In this document: positions 25,127 to 34,717 of the stretch, in pieces
Layout: each line of letters begins with the position of its first letter
Numbering within the stretch: position 1 is the stretch's first letter
Assembly (NCBI GenBank): GCA_019635875.1
Contig: JAHBYP010000004.1
Coordinates: forward strand, 565,701-629,700
Source: Alphaproteobacteria bacterium
GTDB lineage: Bacteria > Pseudomonadota > Alphaproteobacteria > Reyranellales > Reyranellaceae
DNA: 64,000 nt
Direction of reading: 5' to 3'
Notes under the pieces: generated by a model
What the model was told of the DNA's origin: nothing
The model's input: only the letters and a program-made list of their open reading frames with translations
Database searches by the model: none
Position numbers and translations under genes: made by a program

Positions 25127-26281
25127 ATGAAGACCGACGCGCTTGCGGGCATCCGCGTGCTGGATTTCACGACGACAATCGCCGGGCCGCATTGCACGCG
25201 GCTGCTGGCCGATCTCGGCGCCGACGTGATCAAGATCGAGTCGCCGGAGGGCGACATGATGCGCACGCGTCCGCCGCTGCGCAACGGCGCGTCGGGCGTC
25301 TTCACCTATCTCAACGCCGGCAAGCGCTCGGTCGTGCTCGACCTGAAGAAGAAATCGGCGATCGCGGCAGTCAGGCGCATGGTCGCCGGCGCCGACGTGC
25401 TCGTCGAGAACTTCCGGCCCGGGGTGATGAAGCGGCTGGGACTGGACTACGAGCAGCTCAAGGCGATCAAGCCCGACCTGATCTACGCGGCGATCTCGGG
25501 CTACGGCCAGACCGGCCCGTCGGCCGAGCTGCCGGCCTACGCGCCGATGATCCATGCCGCCTCGGGCTACGAGATCGCCCATATGAGCTACCAGCAGGAT
25601 CGCGAGCGGCCCGACAATTGCGGCGTGTTCTTCGCCGACTTCAACAGCGGCTCCTATTGCTTCGGCGCGATCATGGCCGCGCTCTACCAGCGCAAGCTCA
25701 CCGGTGTCGGCCAGATGATCGACGTCTCGATGGTCGAGACCATGATGGGCGTGCTGATGGGCGAGATCATGCGTACCCAGGTGCACATCGATCCGCCAAG
25801 CCGGCCGATGTTCGGGCCGGTGCGCACCAGGACCGGCTACGTCATGCCGGCGGTGGCCAGCGAAAAGACCTTCCAGGGCCTGTGCCATGCCGCCGGCCGG
25901 CCGGACTGGATCACCGATGCGCGCTTCGCCCGCTACAACGACCGGCGCAACAACTGGGGCGAGTATGTCGACGAGCTGGAGAAGTGGTCGACACAGCTTT
26001 CCGTCGAGGAGGTGATGGCCGCCTTCGAGGCCAACGGCGTGCCGGCCTCGCGCTACCGCACCATCGCCGACGTGATGGCCGACCCGCAGACCGCGCATCG
26101 CCAGGCGCTGCAGCAGGTGACCGACGCCGGCGGCACGCTACAGGTCATGGCCGCGCCCTTCCGCATGTCTGCCGCAAATACAGACGTGCGCGGCTTCTGC
26201 GCCGATCTGGGCCAGCACACCGACGAGGTCCTGCGATCCTTCGGCCTCGCCGAGGCCGAGATCGGCGCGCTGGCCGACTGA
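25127..26281 (+). CDS. CaiB/BaiF family CoA-transferase
   Basis: Family III CoA-transferase of 384 residues. The N-terminus GIRVLDFTTTIAGPHCTRLLADLGADVIKIE is the family signature. YLNAGKRSVVLDLKKK and DVLVENFRPGVMKRLGLDYEQLKAIKPDLIYAAISGYGQTGP follow in the expected order. The catalytic Asp is probably that in FFADFNSGSYCFGAIMAAL. It would move CoA between carboxylic acids, in catabolism of acids such as carnitine, oxalate or branched acids. It lies directly downstream of an EamA transporter. Confidence 0.92.
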   Translation: MKTDALAGIRVLDFTTTIAGPHCTRLLADLGADVIKIESPEGDMMRTRPPLRNGASGVFTYLNAGKRSVVLDLKKKSAIAAVRRMVAGADVLVENFRPGVMKRLGLDYEQLKAIKPDLIYAAISGYGQTGPSAELPAYAPMIHAASGYEIAHMSYQQDRERPDNCGVFFADFNSGSYCFGAIMAALYQRKLTGVGQMIDVSMVETMMGVLMGEIMRTQVHIDPPSRPMFGPVRTRTGYVMPAVASEKTFQGLCHAAGRPDWITDARFARYNDRRNNWGEYVDELEKWSTQLSVEEVMAAFEANGVPASRYRTIADVMADPQTAHRQALQQVTDAGGTLQVMAAPFRMSAANTDVRGFCADLGQHTDEVLRSFGLAEAEIGALAD

Positions 26282-26337
26282 GCGCGGTCCGCACGACTAG
26301 GTTGTGAGTCACTTGCGCCGCTGACGACGGACGGGGC

Positions 26338-27108
26338 CTACAACGTGCCGCTGGCTGTGGTCAGGCCGGGCCTGCCAGCGTGAAAGCTGTCGATCAGGCG
26401 TGCCAGCAGGCGGTCATTGTCGAGCTGCCCGGCGTTGGCGGCGGTGATCGCCCGCTCGGGATCGCTGGCGGCGGCCACCGGCGCGAAGCGCGCCTCGTCC
26501 GGATCGAACGCCGACAACTCGCCGTTGCGCAGGTCGAAGTACCAGCCATGGATGCCGATGGCGCCGGCTTCGACCTTCTCGCGCACCCAGGGAAACGTCA
26601 GAACGTTGCCCATGGAGACGACGACGGCGGCCTGCTCGACCGCCTTCTGGGTCGACACGCCGTCGAGCTCGGGCACGCCCAGGCGCACGGCGTCGGCGGC
26701 GCGGCGCATGATGTCGGTCCACGGCTTGAGGAACTCGAACTGCGCCAGCAGGGCGTCGTCCTCGGCGAGCAGCGCGCGCATGCCGCCGCACAGCGCGTGG
26801 CCCAGCACGACAATGTGCTCGACGCCCAGCGCGCGCACGCCGAACTCGAGCGCCGCGCTGGTGCCGTGGTAGCGACCGTCGGGCCCGTAGGGCGGCACGA
26901 TCGCGCCGACATTGCGGATGGTGAAGATGTCGCCGGGCTGCGTGCTGGTGAGGATGCCCGGATCGACGCGCGAGTCCACGCAGGCGACGATCAGCACCTT
27001 GGGCTGCTGGCCTTCGCGCGCCAGCTTCTCGAACAGCGGCCGATTCTCGCGCCAGTAGCCGCCGCGAAAGTCGACGAAGCCCTCGATCAGGCGTCTGAGG
27101 ACGGTCAT
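26338..27108 (-). CDS. Beta-class carbonic anhydrase
   Basis: Zinc enzyme of 256 residues that interconverts CO2 and bicarbonate in the cytosol. Zinc and active-site residues are C43, D45 and R47 in ACVDSRVDP, and H104 and C107 in LGHALCGG. GDIFTIRNVGAIVPPYGPDG and HGTSAALEFGVRALGVEHIVV are characteristic of the beta class, plant/Neisseria-like group. ATG at 27108 is preferred; an in-frame GTG at 27129 would add seven residues. It is a single gene, convergent with the CoA-transferase gene. Confidence 0.92.
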   Translation of the reverse strand: MTVLRRLIEGFVDFRGGYWRENRPLFEKLAREGQQPKVLIVACVDSRVDPGILTSTQPGDIFTIRNVGAIVPPYGPDGRYHGTSAALEFGVRALGVEHIVVLGHALCGGMRALLAEDDALLAQFEFLKPWTDIMRRAADAVRLGVPELDGVSTQKAVEQAAVVVSMGNVLTFPWVREKVEAGAIGIHGWYFDLRNGELSAFDPDEARFAPVAAASDPERAITAANAGQLDNDRLLARLIDSFHAGRPGLTTASGTL

Positions 27109-27231
27109 GCGGCGGCCAAGTGAGAACACGGGATCATCGGGTCACTCCGCAGGCAGGCAACGAAGGATAGCGCAAGCCCCATCGATCATCAGCAACGCCG
27201 TCCCTGGCCGTTCACCATGTGAAGAGCGCCC

Positions 27232-28302
27232 TCACGCCGACTTCACCGCCTCGACCAGTGCGCGCGTCAGATCCTTCGTGCCGCCATTGCCGCCGAGATC
27301 GGGCGTCTTGGGGCCGCCGCCGGCGAGCACGATCTCGATCGCGCGCACGATGGCGTCGGCGGCGTCCTTGTGGCCGAGATGCTCCAGCATCATCGCCCCC
27401 GACCAGACCTGGCCGATCGGATTGCAGATGCCCTTGCCGGCGATGTCCGGCGCCGAGCCGTGCACCGGCTCGAACATCGAGGGGAACAGGCGCTCGGGGT
27501 TGATGTTGCCGCTGGGCGCGATGCCGATCGAGCCGACCACCGCCGGGCCGAGATCCGACAGGATGTCGCCGAACAGGTTGCTGCCGACCACGACGTCGAA
27601 CCAGTGCGGGTTGCGCACGAAGTGCGCCGTCAGGATGTCGATGTGGAAGACGTCGGTCGTCACGCCGGGATAGCTCCTGGCGATCGCCGCGAAGCGCTCG
27701 TCCCAATAGGGCATCGAGAAGATGATGCCGTTGGACTTGGTCGCCGAGGTGACGTGCTTGCGCTTGCGCCGGCTCGCCATCTCGAAGGCGTACTTCATGA
27801 TCCGGTCGGTGCCGGTGCGGGTGAAGATCGCCTCCTGGACGACGAACTCGCGATCGGTGCCCTCGAGCATGCGCCCGCCGATCGAGGAGTACTCGCCCTC
27901 GGTGTTCTCGCGCACGACATAGAAGTCGATCTCGCCCGGCTTGCGCCCGGCGAGCGGGCAGGACACGCCCTCGAACAGCCGTACCGGCCGCACATTGGCG
28001 TACTGGTCGAAGCCGCGACGAATGGGAATCAGCAGACCCCACAGCGAGATGTGGTCGGGCACGCCGGGCCAGCCCACAGCGCCGAGGAAGATCGACTCGA
28101 AGGGCTTGAGCTGGTCGAGCCCGTCCCTGGGCATCATCTCGCCGGTCTTGCTGTAGCGCTCGCAGCTCCAGTCGAACTCGGTCCACTGGAACTCGACGCC
28201 AAAGCGCCGTCCGGCCGCCTCGACCACCTCGATGCCCGCCGGCACCACTTCCTTGCCGATGCCGTCACCGGCGATCACCGCGATCTTGTGCTTCGACGCC
28301 AT
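27232..28302 (-). CDS. Tartrate dehydrogenase/isopropylmalate dehydrogenase family protein
   Basis: NAD-dependent beta-decarboxylating dehydrogenase of 356 residues. It opens HKIAVIAGDGIGKEVVPAGIEV; the mid part LWGLLIPIRRGFDQYANVRPVRLFEGV and the YVVRENTEGEYSSIGGR loop are typical of tartrate dehydrogenase/decarboxylase (TtuC). Those with NLFGDILSDLGPAVVGSIGIAPSGNINPE complete the Mg and NAD site. The arginine-rich substrate loop differs from LeuB, favouring D-malate or tartrate. It is a single gene; GGGGGAG lies upstream of the ATG. Isocitrate or 3-isopropylmalate activity cannot be excluded by eye. Confidence 0.85.
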   Translation of the reverse strand: MASKHKIAVIAGDGIGKEVVPAGIEVVEAAGRRFGVEFQWTEFDWSCERYSKTGEMMPRDGLDQLKPFESIFLGAVGWPGVPDHISLWGLLIPIRRGFDQYANVRPVRLFEGVSCPLAGRKPGEIDFYVVRENTEGEYSSIGGRMLEGTDREFVVQEAIFTRTGTDRIMKYAFEMASRRKRKHVTSATKSNGIIFSMPYWDERFAAIARSYPGVTTDVFHIDILTAHFVRNPHWFDVVVGSNLFGDILSDLGPAVVGSIGIAPSGNINPERLFPSMFEPVHGSAPDIAGKGICNPIGQVWSGAMMLEHLGHKDAADAIVRAIEIVLAGGGPKTPDLGGNGGTKDLTRALVEAVKSA

Positions 28303-28466
28303 TGCGCGCTCCCCCGCTGGACCGACGCCCTTGTACGGCGGGAAACCCGGCCGATCACTCGCGAATTTTTCCTGCCGTCGCAGATGAGGTGCGACCCGAT
28401 ACCGCCTGACCCCATCCGCGCGAGGCGCCCCTCACCTTCGCCACGACGGCCCCCGCCTGCGAGCCG

Positions 28467-28903
28467 ATGCCGACGGCCGGCGCGGCTGCGGCGGCCAAGC
28501 CCGCCCTCCCGCCGCCGGGCTCGTCCATGGCGGGCCGGCAGAACCGCGCCAACGCCTATGCCGGGGCTTTGCCCGAGCCGCTGCCGGGCTGGACCGCGAC
28601 CACGCCGGGAACCGTAGCCTCGGACTCCGCGATGGCCGGCCGGACCGTGGCGGCATATCGCCAATACCGCCTTGGCAAGCGCCCCGCGAACCTCGACTCG
28701 GTCATGATCGCCATCGACAACAACCGGGATGGCTCGGCCCGCTATCCGATCGAGTTGTGGAACGACGAGGCGAAGCGCACCGCCACGAGCTGGATCAAGA
28801 CCAAGGTCGCGGGCCGTGACGCGATGGAAGGCAAGTGCGGTGCGATCGCGGAGCTTTACTTCCTGATGCCGAACAATCTCTTCATGAAGCTGTCGTGGTG
28901 TGG
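28467..28903 (+). pseudogene. Truncated tandem copy of the secreted protein at 29032
   Basis: Residues from AAKPA through LPEPLPGWTATTPGTVAS, YRQYRLGKRPANLDSVMIAI, DGSARYPIELW and LYFLMPNNLFMKLSW align throughout with the downstream gene. It lacks a signal peptide at its 5' end. After the LSW codons at about 28898 the sequence diverges into unrelated codons, so the last 28 or so residues of the family are gone. The likely history is a tandem duplication followed by loss of both ends. A frame stays open to 29180 but without resemblance to anything. Some expression as a shortened protein cannot be ruled out. Confidence 0.7.
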
Positions 28904-29031
28904 CAGGACGGACTTTTCCCGCAGATGTTGTACGGACCATCACCCCCGCTTTGTGGTTGCCGCCGACACTTCTCGCATTGAGTATGCGCCTGCCGGCCAC
29001 GTTGCGCCGGATTCTGTGCTGGGGGGATGCC

Positions 29032-29586
29032 ATGTTCGGACGTGTCTTCACCGCCGCGATGGCGGTCACTATCTGTTGGCTGATCTCGACATCGGCTTGG
29101 GCACAGGCCGCGAAGCCTGCTGCACCGCCGCTGGCGGCGTGGCAGGCGCGCGCCGGCACCTATGCCGCGGCGTTGCCTGAGCCACTGGCAGGTTGGACCG
29201 CGACCACGCCGGAGATCGAGGCGTCCAACTCCGCCATGAGCAGGATCGTCGGTGCCTACCGCCACTACCGGCTCGGCAAGCACCCCGCGAGGCTCGATTC
29301 GGTGATGATCGCCATCAACAACAATCCGGATGGCTCAGCCCGCTATCCGATCGACCTGTGGAAGGACGACGCCAAGCGCACGGCCAGGGGCTGGAGCAAG
29401 ACCAAGGTCGCCGGCCGCGACGCGATGGAAGGCAAGAGCGGCGCCACCACGGAACTCTATTTCCTGATGCCGAACAATCTCTTCGTGAAGCTGTCGTGGC
29501 AGGAGGCGCATCTGCCACGCGCGCGGATGGAGGAATACCTGAAGGCGATCGACTTCGCGAAGATCGAGAAGCTGGCCTCGAAGTGA
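29032..29586 (+). CDS. Secreted protein of unknown function
   Basis: Protein of 184 residues. The N-terminus MFGRVFTAAMAVTICWLIST followed by SAWAQA is a clear signal peptide, so the mature protein of about 160 residues should be periplasmic. The core reads LPEPLAGWTATTPEIEASNS, then a segment with HYRLGKHPARLDSVMIAINNNPDG, LWKDDAKRTARGW and LYFLMPNNLFVKLSW, and a helical C-terminus. I do not recognise a named family. GGGGGG lies before the ATG at 29032. A partial, degraded copy of the same gene lies immediately upstream. It converges on the histidine kinase gene with no gap. Confidence 0.8.
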   Translation: MFGRVFTAAMAVTICWLISTSAWAQAAKPAAPPLAAWQARAGTYAAALPEPLAGWTATTPEIEASNSAMSRIVGAYRHYRLGKHPARLDSVMIAINNNPDGSARYPIDLWKDDAKRTARGWSKTKVAGRDAMEGKSGATTELYFLMPNNLFVKLSWQEAHLPRARMEEYLKAIDFAKIEKLASK

Positions 29587-32226
29587 TCAGCCGGTCGTCG
29601 GCAGGCTGAGGCGGAAGAGCGCGCCGCCCTTGAGGCGGTTGGTGGCGGAGATCATGCCGTTCATCTCGCGCACGATCTCCGAGCTGATCGACAAGCCCAG
29701 GCCGGTGCCCTTGCCGCTCGGCTTGGTGGTGAAGAACGGCTCGAAGAGCCGCGGCAGCACCTCGGCGGCGATGCCGGGACCGTTGTCGGACACCTCGATC
29801 GCCATGCCTTTGCGGTCCGGCGAGCGATAGGCGCGGATGCCGATCCAGCGCCCGGCCCTCATGTCGGACTGACGCGCACGCGCCTCCTCGACGGCGTCGC
29901 GGGCGTTGACGATCAGGTTGATCAGCACCTGCTGCAGGCGGTTGGGATGGCCGATCACCGTCGGCAGATCGGCCTCGATGTCGAGCTCGACGTCGAAGCG
30001 CGCCAGGCGCAACTGCTCGCTCATCAGCTCGACCCCGTCGCGGATCGCCTGGGTGACGTCGAACGGCGCCGGAATCTCGTTGGGCTTGCGGGCGAAGATG
30101 CGCAGCTGGCGCACGATGTTGGCGGCGCGGTGCGTCTGGTCCTCGATGCGCTTGAGCCGCCCGACCAGCACCTCGCGGAAGCCCTCGGGGTCCTCAAGGT
30201 CAAGCGACTCGTTCATGTCGTCGAGCAGCGATTCGGCGGAAAAGCCGATCACCGTCAGCGGCTGGTTGATCTCATGGGCGATGCCGGTCGCCATCTGGCC
30301 GACCGTCGCCAGGCGCGCCGCGTCGAGCAGTTGGACCTCGGCCGAGCGCCGCGCCGTCTCATCGACGCCCAGGAACAGGATGTAGTTGACCCGGCCGGTC
30401 TCGTCCTGGACCGGGCTGGCGGTGACCCGCACGATACGCCGAGTGCCGTCGGGCGTCGGAACGATGTTGTCGAACTCGAACGGCTCGAGCGCTGACGGCC
30501 CGGCGTGCTCGAGCCATCGGGCCAGCACCGCCTTGTCGATGGCGCAGGAAACGACGTCCTCGAAGCGCCGTCCGGTCACGTCGCGCGCCGGATCGCCGGT
30601 GGCGCCGAGGAAGGTGCGGTTGGCGAGCACGACCTTGAGGTCGCGATCGATCAGCAGGATCAGCGCGCCCGCCGATTCGACGATCGAGCGCAGCTTCATG
30701 GTGTCGTCGCGCTGGCGACGCTCCATCTGCACCTGCTCGTGCACGTCGCGCACGATGCCGGTGAAGCCCATGCGCCCGTCCGGCCCGATCTCCGACGTGG
30801 CGCGGAAGCGGACCTCGAGCTGGCGCACATTGTCCGGCGTCGGACCGACCCGCAGGATCAGCGACTGTGTCTGCTGCGGTGCGGCCTTGGCGGCACGCAG
30901 CGCGGCGGCGAAGCGCGGCAGGTCGTCGGGATGCACGACCGAGGCCGCGGTGCGTTGGGTGAACTCCGCCGGCGTCATGCCGATCATGCGCTCGACCGCG
31001 GCGCTGGCGTAGGTGAAGCGACCTTCCGGATTGGTCGTGAAGACGACGTCCACCAGCGAATCGACCAGGTCGCGGTAGCGCTGCTCGCTGGCCTCGAGCT
31101 GCTGCTGGTGGCGCTTGTGCTCGGTCACATCGTGGCGGATCGACGCGGTCAGGCCGCTGGGCGTGCGGATCTCGAAGAACTCGAACCAGTGACCGTCGCC
31201 GCGATCCTGCAGATCGCCGCGTCTGCCGTCGCGGAAGCGGTCGAACTGGCGTTCCATCCAGGCATGGCGCGCCTCCGCGGTAGCCCAGCGCCAGGACTGC
31301 GTCGTGGCGGCGGCCTCGACCACATCGCGGTGCGTCTTGCCGATCAGATCGGGCGTGTAGATCGCCCGGTTCATGGCCGCCAGGCGGTCGTTGAACATCA
31401 TCAGCCGCGCATCGCGGTCGTACAGGCCGAAGCCGACCGGCACCGCCTCGATCGCCTCCATGAGCTGCGCGCGCATCTCGGTCGCGGATCGCTCGGCTTC
31501 GCTCGCCGCAAGCCAGCGCCGCCGGTAGCTCGCGGCCGCGCCGGCCACGACATAGGCCAGCACCAGGCCGGACAGCAGGCCGCCGGCCGTGGCCCCGCTC
31601 AGCACGATCAACAGCGACTTCTGCTCGCCCAGCCGCCGGTTCTGGTCGGCTGACAGCTTGACGTGGTCGTCGTCGAAGGAACGGACGGAGTCGACGAGAT
31701 CGGCGAGCCGCGCGGCGGCGGCACGCTGCACCTGTGTCGTAATCTGCGTGTTGCCCGACAGGAATGCGTCGAGCATCGGCCCGGCGGCCTGGAAGCGCTC
31801 GCAGATCGCTGTCAGGTTCTGCCGATCGTCGGCCGCCGGCGTGCCCATCGCATGACAGAGCCCGGCGGCCTCGACCGATATCCGGCGCCATGCCTCGCGC
31901 GTCGCGGCCAGTTTCGGCTCGCCGTCTTCCGAGGTGACGACGATGAGAAGATCGGCCGTGAGACGCTGCAAATTCTCATGCAGCCTGGCCAGACGTGCCG
32001 ACGTGTCGTGATCGCGATCGAGCGTCGTCAGCTGCAGCGACAGCGCGATCGCCATCGCCGCCGAGCCGATACCCACGATCAACAGCAGCATGGCGATCGC
32101 ACCCCAGACGACGCCACCAACGCCGACCACGCTGGCGGATGCGGCGAGCCGTGCGCGCAGACCGGCTCCGGATGCCTCAGTTGATGGCGCCGCGCGCATC
32201 GTGGCCGTATCGATCAAGCAGCTCAT
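29587..32226 (-). CDS. PAS-domain sensor histidine kinase
   Basis: Membrane histidine kinase of 879 residues. Two transmembrane helices (about 41-66 and 205-230) enclose a periplasmic helical sensor. Three PAS domains follow at about 255-370, 382-500 and 512-625. The HisKA domain carries the phosphorylated H651 in MATGIAHEINQPLTV. The ATPase domain has N774 of the N box, DNGPGIA and GKGTGLGLS as G1/G2 boxes, and FEPFFTTK as the F box. The HEINQPL form is typical of the NtrB/FixL-like kinase group. Its ATG overlaps the stop of the response regulator (ATGA), so kinase and receiver are coupled. The signal is unknown. Confidence 0.93.
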   Translation of the reverse strand: MSCLIDTATMRAAPSTEASGAGLRARLAASASVVGVGGVVWGAIAMLLLIVGIGSAAMAIALSLQLTTLDRDHDTSARLARLHENLQRLTADLLIVVTSEDGEPKLAATREAWRRISVEAAGLCHAMGTPAADDRQNLTAICERFQAAGPMLDAFLSGNTQITTQVQRAAAARLADLVDSVRSFDDDHVKLSADQNRRLGEQKSLLIVLSGATAGGLLSGLVLAYVVAGAAASYRRRWLAASEAERSATEMRAQLMEAIEAVPVGFGLYDRDARLMMFNDRLAAMNRAIYTPDLIGKTHRDVVEAAATTQSWRWATAEARHAWMERQFDRFRDGRRGDLQDRGDGHWFEFFEIRTPSGLTASIRHDVTEHKRHQQQLEASEQRYRDLVDSLVDVVFTTNPEGRFTYASAAVERMIGMTPAEFTQRTAASVVHPDDLPRFAAALRAAKAAPQQTQSLILRVGPTPDNVRQLEVRFRATSEIGPDGRMGFTGIVRDVHEQVQMERRQRDDTMKLRSIVESAGALILLIDRDLKVVLANRTFLGATGDPARDVTGRRFEDVVSCAIDKAVLARWLEHAGPSALEPFEFDNIVPTPDGTRRIVRVTASPVQDETGRVNYILFLGVDETARRSAEVQLLDAARLATVGQMATGIAHEINQPLTVIGFSAESLLDDMNESLDLEDPEGFREVLVGRLKRIEDQTHRAANIVRQLRIFARKPNEIPAPFDVTQAIRDGVELMSEQLRLARFDVELDIEADLPTVIGHPNRLQQVLINLIVNARDAVEEARARQSDMRAGRWIGIRAYRSPDRKGMAIEVSDNGPGIAAEVLPRLFEPFFTTKPSGKGTGLGLSISSEIVREMNGMISATNRLKGGALFRLSLPTTG

Positions 32227-32615
32227 TGGACCTGCTTCGCGATCTGCCCGCTCGTGATCTGCTCGAGCAGCGTCCTGAGCGCGAATGGCTTCAGAAGCAC
32301 GGCTTCGGCCCCGCTGTCGCGGGCGGCGGTCACGGATTTCTGGTCGAGATGCCCAGTGATCACAATAACCCGGGGGCGCGGTTCGGCGGTGGTGGCGATC
32401 TGTTGCACCAGATCCAGGCCATCGCCGTCGGGCAGCCGGACATCCGTGACCAGGACGTCGAAGCGGTTGCTGACCTCCGCCAGGCTGCGCTGCGCGGTCT
32501 CGAAATTCGCCGAGGTCGATACGCTGAGCCGGCGCCGGCGGAGGTATTCCGCGACCTCCTGGAGGATGGCTTCCTCATCTTCGACAAGCAGAATCTTGAG
32601 GGCGTTGCCGGTCAT
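32223..32615 (-). CDS. Single-domain response regulator
   Basis: Receiver-only protein of 130 residues. It begins KILLVEDEEAILQEVAEYL with the acidic pair, the phosphoacceptor Asp is in VLVTDVRLPDGDG, the switch Thr in VIVITGH and the Lys in LLKPF. There is no DNA-binding or enzyme domain, so it acts through another protein or as a phosphate relay or sink. It is first in the operon and translationally coupled to the hybrid-free PAS kinase that follows. The start at 32615 (MTGNALKI) is chosen over longer upstream frames of low-complexity sequence. Confidence 0.9.
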   Translation of the reverse strand: MTGNALKILLVEDEEAILQEVAEYLRRRRLSVSTSANFETAQRSLAEVSNRFDVLVTDVRLPDGDGLDLVQQIATTAEPRPRVIVITGHLDQKSVTAARDSGAEAVLLKPFALRTLLEQITSGQIAKQVQ

Positions 32616-32857
32616 GGATTGCGGTCGCGTGCGCCGTAGAGAGGGGTGATGTCTTACGCCGCAATGTCTATGTGCAGACCCGCCGCGCCAATCGCCTAAG
32701 GGTCCAGTTTGGTTGTTTGCAACTTCGACGCGCGCTGCCGGCCCGAACGCGCATGGGTCGGTTGACATCGGGGCGGCCCTGGGCGGTTGCTCCCATCCCC
32801 CTGGCCGGCCATGATGAATGGGCGTTTACCGGGAGCGTCGGCCGTGCGGAGGAAACC

Positions 32858-34543
32858 ATGGACTACGACCTGAAGATCGTCGGCGGCGAGATCGTCGACG
32901 GCAGCGGCAAGGCGGCCTTCAGGGGCGATGTCGGTGTCAAGGACGGCAGGGTCGTGGCGCTCGGCAAGGCCGATGGTCAGGCCACTTGCACGGTGGATGC
33001 CGCCGGCCGGGTAGTGGCCCCGGGCTTCGTCGACGTGCATACCCACTACGACGCGCAGATCCTGTGGGACCGCGGCGCCAGCATCTCGCCGTGGCACGGG
33101 GTGACCAGCGCGGTGATGGGCAATTGCGGATTCGGCGTCGCGCCGACCCGACCGGCCGACCGCAAGCGCATCATGCAGACCCTGGAGAATGTCGAGGGCA
33201 TGAGCCTGGCGGCCCTCGAGGCCGGCCTGGGCGAGGACTGGGGCTTCGAGAGCTTCCCGCAGTACCTCGACACGCTGGAGCAGCGCGGCAGCGCCATCAA
33301 TCTCGGCGTCTTCGTCGGCCATACGCCGCTGCGGCTTCACACCATGGGCGAGGCCTCGACCGAGCGTGCGGCGACAGCCGAGGAAGTCGAGACCATGCGC
33401 CGCACCGTCTTGGAGGCGGTGAAGTCGGGCGCGCTGGGCTTCGCCACCTCCAAGGCGATCACCCACAACGGCTATGCCGGCCGCCCCGTGCCCAGCCGGC
33501 AGGCGAGCTACGAGGAGATCGAGACGCTGGCGAGCGCCGCCAAGGAAGGCGGCGCGCCGCTGATGCAGGTCACCTTCGGCAAGGAATTCTTCATCGAGGA
33601 GATGTCGAAGCTCTCGCGCGAGCGTGGCATCCGCGTCACCTGGACCGCGCTGCTCGCCGGACTGGCCGGGCCGGGCTCGCACCGCAAGTATCTGGATCGC
33701 ACCGAGGAGAACAGGAAGACCGGCGCCGACGTGATCCCGCAGGTCAGCTGCCGGCCGCTGTTCTTCGAGTTCAACTGGGCCAGCCCCTTCCCCTTCGAGT
33801 CCATGAAGCTGTTCAACCAGCTCGCCGCCGAGGAGGCCAAGAGCCCCGGCGCGCGCATCCGCGCCTATCGCGATCCCGCCTTCCGCGACGCGATCAACGA
33901 GCAGCTGCTGCCCTTCCTGCGCACCTGGGCGGAGCGCTCGACCATCACCTGGTCGCCCAGGGACCGCAGCCTCGAGGAGCAGCCGCTCGTCGCCGCCGCG
34001 CAGAAGGCCGGCAAGAGCCCGCTGGATTTCGCGCTCGACCTGGCTCTCGACGCCAACCTCGAGCCGCGCTTGCGCATCGCGCTGATCAACCACGACGAGG
34101 CCGAGGTCGAGGAGCTGCTGAAGGATGGCAACACCGTGGTCGCGCTGTCCGACGCCGGCGCACACGCCAGCCAGCTGTGCGATGCCTGCTACTCGACCTA
34201 TTTCCTCGCCAAGTGGGTGCGCGAGAAGCGTGTCTTCGGCCTCGAGCAGGGCGTGCACATGCTGACGCAGCGGCCGGCCGAGCTGTTCGGCATCAAGGAT
34301 CGCGGCCTGCTGGCGCCGGGCCGTCCGGCCGACATCGTCGTCTTCGATCCCACGACCGTGGCGCCGACGCCGCTGCGCCGGGTGTACGACTTGCCGGGCG
34401 GCGCCGATCGCCTCGTCGCCGACGCCGTCGGGGTCGACGCCGTGGTGGTCAACGGCACCCTGATCCGCGAGCACGACAAGGACGTGCTGGGGGCCAGCGA
34501 CCGCTTGCCCGGCCGCGTGCTGCGGCACGGTCGGGCTGCATGA
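32858..34543 (+). CDS. N-acyl-D-amino-acid deacylase family amidohydrolase (1)
   Basis: Metal-dependent amidohydrolase of 561 residues in the D-aminoacylase group. The start MDYDLKIVGGEIVDGSGKAAF is the usual N-terminal beta-sandwich, and GRVVAPGFVDVHTHYDAQI contains the HxH metal motif. GNCGFGVAPTRPADR, LINHDEAEVEELLKDGNTVV and VALSDAGAHASQLCD (with the late Asp) follow. GGAGGA lies 4 bases before the ATG at 32858. A family A repeat separates it from a second, paralogous amidohydrolase. Substrates may be N-acyl-D-amino acids or other amides; this is not resolved. Confidence 0.88.
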   Translation: MDYDLKIVGGEIVDGSGKAAFRGDVGVKDGRVVALGKADGQATCTVDAAGRVVAPGFVDVHTHYDAQILWDRGASISPWHGVTSAVMGNCGFGVAPTRPADRKRIMQTLENVEGMSLAALEAGLGEDWGFESFPQYLDTLEQRGSAINLGVFVGHTPLRLHTMGEASTERAATAEEVETMRRTVLEAVKSGALGFATSKAITHNGYAGRPVPSRQASYEEIETLASAAKEGGAPLMQVTFGKEFFIEEMSKLSRERGIRVTWTALLAGLAGPGSHRKYLDRTEENRKTGADVIPQVSCRPLFFEFNWASPFPFESMKLFNQLAAEEAKSPGARIRAYRDPAFRDAINEQLLPFLRTWAERSTITWSPRDRSLEEQPLVAAAQKAGKSPLDFALDLALDANLEPRLRIALINHDEAEVEELLKDGNTVVALSDAGAHASQLCDACYSTYFLAKWVREKRVFGLEQGVHMLTQRPAELFGIKDRGLLAPGRPADIVVFDPTTVAPTPLRRVYDLPGGADRLVADAVGVDAVVVNGTLIREHDKDVLGASDRLPGRVLRHGRAA

Positions 34544-34556
34544 AGGCTCTGCACTA

Positions 34557-34679
34557 CCTTTCCCCGGAGGGGGAAGGTGGCGCGCAGCGCCGGAAGGGGG
34601 ATGTCGAAGACGGACTCCCGCGCTCGTCTTCGGCATCCCCCTTCCGCCCTTCGGGCACCTTCCCCCTCCGGGGGAAGGT
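34557..34679. repeat. Palindromic repeat, family A, copy 2
   Basis: The unit starts CCTTTCCCCGGAGGGGGAAG and ends CCTTCCCCCTCCGGGGGAAG. GGAAGGGGGATGTCGAAGAC on the left pairs with GTCTTCGGCATCCCCCTTCC on the right. The CGCCCTTCGGGCACC module is identical to copies 1 and 3. It lies between two amidohydrolase genes of the same strand, so it is inside a possible operon. Confidence 0.88.
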
Positions 34680-34717
34680 AAGATCAAACGCAGCAGTATA
34701 GCGTCGGAGGTGTAGTC

